A DNA stretch of 64,000 bases. Source: an uncultured Pseudanabaenaceae cyanobacterium (GTDB lineage: Bacteria > Cyanobacteriota > Cyanobacteriia > Pseudanabaenales > Pseudanabaenaceae). Made by a program: the position numbers and the translations under genes. The notes beneath the pieces were generated by a model. That model had not been told where the DNA came from, did no database searches, and saw nothing but the letters and a program-made list of their open reading frames with translations. Position 1 is the stretch's first letter. Every line of letters begins with the position of its first letter. The DNA is taken from NCBI GenBank assembly GCA_937927915.1, contig CALGKB010000001.1, positions 186,001-250,000 of the forward strand, given 5' to 3'. Below, one piece after another: positions 60,579-64,000 of this stretch.

Positions 60579-61034
60579 TTGAAAGGCATTCTAGTTAGTT
60601 TCGCAGTGACAGTGGTGGCAGTCCTAGTCTTGGTGATTGCCCAGTTTGTCTCGGGACAGGAGCAGGTGGTAGCTGCCCCCGCAGCGGAATACATCACAAC
60701 TCCCTCTGGCTTGAAGTACCGCGATATTAAGGTGGGCACGGGTCCCAGCCCCGAAAATGGGCAATTAGTCTTTGTCCACTACACTGGCAAGTTGGAAAAT
60801 GGCAGAAAATTTGATAGCTCCCGCGATCGGGGCACGCCCTTTGCCTTTCGCCTAGGGGTAGGGGAAGTAATTAAAGGCTGGGACGAAGGTATCGCCACTA
60901 TGAAAGTGGGTGGGCAACGGGAGTTGGTTATCCCTCCTGAACTGGGCTATGGTGCGCAGGGCGCAGGCGGTGTCATTCCCCCCAACGCTACCCTTATTTT
61001 TGACGTAGAACTAATCCGTATCGCGCCCCGTTAG
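60579..61034 (+). CDS. FKBP-type peptidyl-prolyl isomerase, exported/anchored
   Basis: A 151-residue isomerase with an N-terminal hydrophobic anchor (ILVSFAVTVVAVLVLVIAQF) and one FKBP domain (about residues 45-151: SGLKYRDIKVGTGPSPENGQ, FVHYTGKLENGRKFDSSRDR, VIKGWDEGIATMKVGGQREL, PPNATLIFDVELIRI). It acts on proline bonds in the periplasm or lumen. I choose TTG 60579 because AGGAG sits eight bases upstream; a longer reading from 60477 includes a -10 box and non-family sequence. It converges on the PHP gene with a 4-base overlap. Confidence 0.85.
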   Translation: MKGILVSFAVTVVAVLVLVIAQFVSGQEQVVAAPAAEYITTPSGLKYRDIKVGTGPSPENGQLVFVHYTGKLENGRKFDSSRDRGTPFAFRLGVGEVIKGWDEGIATMKVGGQRELVIPPELGYGAQGAGGVIPPNATLIFDVELIRIAPR

Positions 61035-61717
61035 ATACGCCGCGTAATTTTCAAACCGTGGGAGTCCGTGCCGCAGGTGTGCAGTAAACCCAGGTCTTCC
61101 ACGATCGGCTTAATCTCTGCGGTCACTTTCTTGGTGGGTTGCCAGGGGTCACAGTTCTCGTAGCTATAGTAGGTCTCTACCCCATCGATACCCAGCTTCG
61201 CCGCCTCCACAATCAACTCCCGAGCGGGACGACGATAGCGAGCGGGGTGTGCCAATACCGCAATTCCCCCTGCCTGGTGGATAGCATTGATTACCTTCAC
61301 CGCCTGATAGTCAATGCCTGCCGTTGCCTTACTCTGGAGATAGGGGAGCAGAGCAGGGTGGCGGGGGTCAAAGTCGTAACCCAAAATGTGCACCTCTGTA
61401 AACAGCAAACTGGCATTAATCTCTACCCCTGTCCACAGCTGGGGCAAGTTAGTCTCCCCCGATCGTTTTCTATAAATCAATTCCTGCCGCGCCACTTCGT
61501 AGCCCTCGATCGTATGATGATCAGTGATAGCAAAATGGCGAATCTTCAGGTTGACAGCCTGTTCCACAATATCGCGGGGGTGCATCTGCCCATCCGAGAA
61601 GCAAGAATGGAGATGGAAATTGAGGGTATAGGGACAACTATTCCCCTCCACCTGGGCAAAAATTTCCCGCAGGACAGAGGTAGCTCTCTTAACAGGGGGG
61701 GAAGTAGTTATTACCAT
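61031..61717 (-). CDS. PHP-domain phosphoesterase (TrpH/RNase AM-like)
   Basis: A 228-residue PHP protein. The metal-binding motifs are intact: NFHLHSCFSDG, AITDHHTIEGYE, GIAVLAHPARY and CGTDSHGLK, with the GVEINASLL segment between. Related enzymes release nucleotides from 3',5'-nucleoside bisphosphates or trim RNA 5' ends, but the substrate here is only inferred. I start at ATG 61717; codons up to 61741 do not fit the family. It converges on the FKBP gene and lies 48 bases after the glycosyl-hydrolase gene on the same strand. Confidence 0.82.
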   Translation of the reverse strand: MVITTSPPVKRATSVLREIFAQVEGNSCPYTLNFHLHSCFSDGQMHPRDIVEQAVNLKIRHFAITDHHTIEGYEVARQELIYRKRSGETNLPQLWTGVEINASLLFTEVHILGYDFDPRHPALLPYLQSKATAGIDYQAVKVINAIHQAGGIAVLAHPARYRRPARELIVEAAKLGIDGVETYYSYENCDPWQPTKKVTAEIKPIVEDLGLLHTCGTDSHGLKITRRI

Positions 61718-61764
61718 AAAACGCACCCTCAGTGACAACAAACTTTACCTATCTTAACGAGAAT

Positions 61765-63159
61765 TTAGGGCAACTGACAATGACGGCGTTCCCGATCGGA
61801 TTCTAAATCCAGCCAGGCGTAGGCAAAATGGCTAGTACATCTAATTTGGGGGTAGTGATTACGGATAGCAGCTAGTTGCACCTCCAGGGGCAGGCGGCTA
61901 CCTCTAGGTGTACCCCAAAACCCCGCCAAGGCAGGGCAGACCTCTATTCCCTGGGGGACAGACCGCAGCACCCGCGCCAATTCTTCAATTATACACTCCT
62001 CCTGCCCACAGGCGGCATAGAGCATGGGGTGCCACTCCCGCACCATTGTAAAGCGCTCCCAGGGTTGCAGGCGGGGGTCAACACCTGTAGGAAAACTGCG
62101 GTTGCCGTGGGGGAAAAACACTGCTCCCGTCGGGATATTGGTAGCGGGAATTGCCTGCCGCAAAAAATTAACTATGCCCCAGCGGGCGTGTTCCGTTACC
62201 AAGTGCCATAGGAACTGATTGAGGTCTTCTCCGTTAGCTATTACTGCCTTGCCGTCTGGGAGTTGCCATAACAGCGTGCCAGGGGTAACCTGCCGATGGA
62301 TTTTGCCATGTTTCAGGTAGTCATAGATCAGGCGGTAACCTATTTGGCTGCGGGCGCGGGCAAGCAGTTGGGTGCCGGAGATGTAGCTGTAGATCATCAG
62401 ATCCCTGACATCCTGGGTAAGGCGCTGGGTGCGGTGGGGGTAGCGAATATAGTCAAACAAAATCCCGTCCGGTTGCCGCTGCATAATGGCATTGATTACT
62501 GCCCGCAAATCTGCTTGGGCACGGGGGTTATAGGGGTCAACAAACACATGGGCAACTCCTGCTTCCTCCGGGATAGCGTTAGGGTCTTGTAAATTCGTCT
62601 CCCCAAAGCCATTGCGGGCTAGTGCCCCCTGCCGATCGGGGCGGCGGCTGTAACTGGGACCAAAATTCAGACTGAACACCCAGGCGTAGACCTTAATTCC
62701 CCGTTCCCTCCCCTTTTGGATTACTTCTGCCAGGAGGTCTGCTTGGGGATATTTCGCCCCCACAACGCTGGGAAAGACCGTGGGATTGTCCCCCGCCGGC
62801 AAGAGCACCCGCCCATCGTAGAAGGCATTGACATAGAGGCGGTTATAGCCAAAGTTGACAACGTTATCTAAAATCTGCTCCAAGTTGCCCGGCTTGAGGT
62901 CGCAGGGGTAGAGACGAATCCACACCCCATGCTGCTTGAGCCAGGAGTTAGCCCGACACTCTCTTAACCGATCGCTATGGGCAGTCACGATCGCCTTGTA
63001 CTGTAGCTGTGCTCCCTTGTCCCCCTGGAGAGAAGCTTTGAGGAGTTGCGCCTTTTGCTCGATGGCGGGGCGGTCAAAAACACAAAAGGGAAACTCCTGC
63101 GCCCTGGCAGTTACTCCCCAGAGCCAAGCCCCCACTAGGCAAAGCCACCATCTCCTCAC
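61765..63159 (-). CDS. GHL10-type family 10-like glycosyl hydrolase, exported
   Basis: A 464-residue protein with signal peptide MRRWWLCLVGAWLWGVTARA. The (beta/alpha)8 core contains GVWIRLYPCDLKPGNLEQIL, NRLYVNAFYDGRVLLPAGDN, GIKVYAWVFSLNFGPSYSRR, VFVDPYNPRAQADLRAVINA and DGILFDYIRYPHRTQR, the last with the conserved Asp-Tyr-Arg-Tyr-Pro of the DUF187/GHL10 family. The substrate is not known for the cyanobacterial members; cell-wall or exopolysaccharide sugars are plausible. The gene lies 12 bases after rpsR on the same strand, so read-through from the ribosomal genes is possible. Confidence 0.82.
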   Translation of the reverse strand: MRRWWLCLVGAWLWGVTARAQEFPFCVFDRPAIEQKAQLLKASLQGDKGAQLQYKAIVTAHSDRLRECRANSWLKQHGVWIRLYPCDLKPGNLEQILDNVVNFGYNRLYVNAFYDGRVLLPAGDNPTVFPSVVGAKYPQADLLAEVIQKGRERGIKVYAWVFSLNFGPSYSRRPDRQGALARNGFGETNLQDPNAIPEEAGVAHVFVDPYNPRAQADLRAVINAIMQRQPDGILFDYIRYPHRTQRLTQDVRDLMIYSYISGTQLLARARSQIGYRLIYDYLKHGKIHRQVTPGTLLWQLPDGKAVIANGEDLNQFLWHLVTEHARWGIVNFLRQAIPATNIPTGAVFFPHGNRSFPTGVDPRLQPWERFTMVREWHPMLYAACGQEECIIEELARVLRSVPQGIEVCPALAGFWGTPRGSRLPLEVQLAAIRNHYPQIRCTSHFAYAWLDLESDRERRHCQLP

Positions 63160-63171
63160 ACAGACAGGGAG

Positions 63172-63390
63172 TTAACCTTCTTTGTTGACAAAGGGTAGGA
63201 GGGCGAGAATACGTGCCTGTTTAATGGCATTAGTGAGTTTACGCTGTTGTTTAGCTGTCAAGCCCGTAATGCGGCGCGGTAAAATTTTGCCCCGTTCCGT
63301 GATAAACCGCTTTAGCAGATCGACATCCTTGTAGTCAATGCGATCGGAGGGTTTGATGGGAGAGAGTCTCTTGCGGAAAAATGTCACCAT
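63172..63390 (-). CDS. rpsR: 30S ribosomal protein S18
   Basis: A 72-residue S18 with the central motif [20 protein letters not shown] and [20 protein letters not shown], then the end [14 protein letters not shown]18 binds S6 on the platform of the 30S subunit. The gene starts 2 bases after rpmG on the minus strand. rpmG-rpsR is a normal cyanobacterial and plastid gene pair. Confidence 0.97.
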   Translation of the reverse strand: MVTFFRKRLSPIKPSDRIDYKDVDLLKRFITERGKILPRRITGLTAKQQRKLTNAIKQARILALLPFVNKEG

Positions 63391-63392
63391 AG

Positions 63393-63587
63393 CTACTTGA
63401 TTTCCTTATGCACAGTATGTTTGTTGCAGTAGGGACAGTATTTCTTCAACTCCAGTCGCCCTGTCGTGTTGCGGCGATTTTTCATCGTGGTATAGCGGGA
63501 GACCCCTGGCGATCGTTTGTTGGGGTTGGTGCGACATTCCGTACACTCCAACGTGATGATGATCCTAGCGCCCTTGTTTTTTGCCAT
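63393..63587 (-). CDS. rpmG: 50S ribosomal protein L33
   Basis: A 64-residue L33 starting [20 protein letters not shown]. Zinc-ribbon cysteines are present as CTEC and CPYC, so this is the C+ (zinc-binding) form, giving ECTECR and [16 protein letters not shown]. It has a Gly-Val insertion near [16 protein letters not shown] typical of cyanobacterial L33. GGTAAGCACAGACC is upstream, with ACTGAGCT nearby as ribosome site. Confidence 0.97.
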   Translation of the reverse strand: MAKNKGARIIITLECTECRTNPNKRSPGVSRYTTMKNRRNTTGRLELKKYCPYCNKHTVHKEIK

Positions 63588-63631
63588 AGCTCAGTTGGTA
63601 AGCACAGACCATTAAATATAACACAAATTCT

Positions 63632-64000
63632 CTAGTAACGTCTACGGCGACGGTCATATTCCTCTTCACGGTAGGCACGCTGGCGGCGGGGGGGCTGGTA
63701 GTATTCATTCCGCTCTAGTAGTCTCCGTCTACTCCTGTCTAGGCTGCGGCTGAGATTTGCCAATCTTTGGTCTAGCTGTAAACCCCGCTTGCTCATAACC
63801 ACTATGGTCTGGGCAAACCGATCGTGCAGTGCCTGTTTTTTGGTGGAATCAGCAAAGGCAAAGGCTATATCTACCACCAAGGGCAGAGAGAGAAACAAGG
63901 GGAGGGCGGACTGGTAGCTAAAACTCTGCAGGGATAAGACCAAAAAGAAAAGGGGCACAAAAATCACCCCCTCGCGGCGGGCTAACTCGATCGCTCCCAC
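63632..64000 (-). CDS. RDD-family membrane protein, C-terminal part
   Basis: A partial minus-strand gene that enters from the right edge. The visible 122 residues begin IELARREGVIFVPLFFLVLS, which aligns with the RDD region that in relatives reads IELxKREG, then two hydrophobic segments and VDIAFAFADSTKKQALHDRF followed by a helical tail (QLDQRLANLSRSLDRSRRRL). The end is strongly basic (RRQRAYREEEYDRRRRRY). RDD proteins are small membrane proteins with unsettled roles, including ion transport. The start lies beyond the window, so the GTG-like codon at its edge is not a true start. Confidence 0.7.
   Translation of the reverse strand: MGAIELARREGVIFVPLFFLVLSLQSFSYQSALPLFLSLPLVVDIAFAFADSTKKQALHDRFAQTIVVMSKRGLQLDQRLANLSRSLDRSRRRLLERNEYYQPPRRQRAYREEEYDRRRRRY

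Noticed and set aside
60503-60739. Upstream extension of the SLH gene
   Set aside because: It is antisense to the FKBP gene, does not look like protein of the family, and ATG 60478 opens a proper signal peptide.

Overview
The window is a stretch of a cyanobacterial chromosome. It encodes the photosystem II core proteins D2 and CP43 (psbD, psbC), the allophycocyanin core genes apcABC, the clock-input protein LdpA, Ycf45, a bestrophin, Get3d, and several small protein families known only from cyanobacteria. The hexamer CGATCG, the core of the cyanobacterial HIP1 repeat, is visibly very frequent. D2 is complete but differs from common model strains in its central part, and psbC does not overlap psbD. 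That hints at a divergent or early-branching lineage, but I cannot name the organism from sequence alone.

Layout. 1-5 kb: the start of gatA (minus), a lone asparagine-synthetase-like protein, rplU-rpmA, a VTE6-like kinase with an MscS channel, and tRNA-Thr and tRNA-Tyr. 5-12 kb: a metal-ABC permease with a 5'-nucleotidase-like phosphatase, a TPR/M48 protein that has lost its zinc site, a GAF histidine kinase, and a disrupted BioD/Pta-like gene. 12-18 kb, photosynthesis: psbD-psbC, a NarL-type regulator, apcABC, and prfB with its programmed frameshift. 18-23 kb: an overlapping FHA-ldpA-ycf45-HAD operon facing a photolyase.

23.4-32.8 kb is an accessory locus. A TpsB outer-membrane transporter diverges from a run of a TpsA exoprotein, an exported TPR-CHAT caspase-like protease, a DUF928 protein and a CHASE2-SpoIIE phosphatase. 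A graveyard of decayed IS630-like and IS4-like transposases lies on its right side (32.9-34.2 kb). 34-54 kb is housekeeping (argJ, get3d, pdhA, gpmI, carA, perR/peroxiredoxin, cobK, coaX, rpmF), with transporters and small cyanobacterial proteins between. One of these is a thermonuclease-fold protein without its catalytic residues.

54.6-55.5 kb is a long non-coding stretch with inverted repeats. It precedes a complete mycosporine-like amino acid operon, mysABCD (55.5-59.9 kb), which should make a UV sunscreen. The window ends with an SLH protein, an FKBP isomerase, a PHP phosphoesterase, a GH10-like hydrolase, rpsR-rpmG and a partial RDD protein.

The two multi-gene systems most worth following are the secretion/CHAT/CHASE2 locus, whose function is not established as far as I know, and the mys operon, whose pathway is known. 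Several paralogues here look like deliberate non-enzymes (the M48, SNase and Asn-synthetase folds) and may be scaffolds or sensors.
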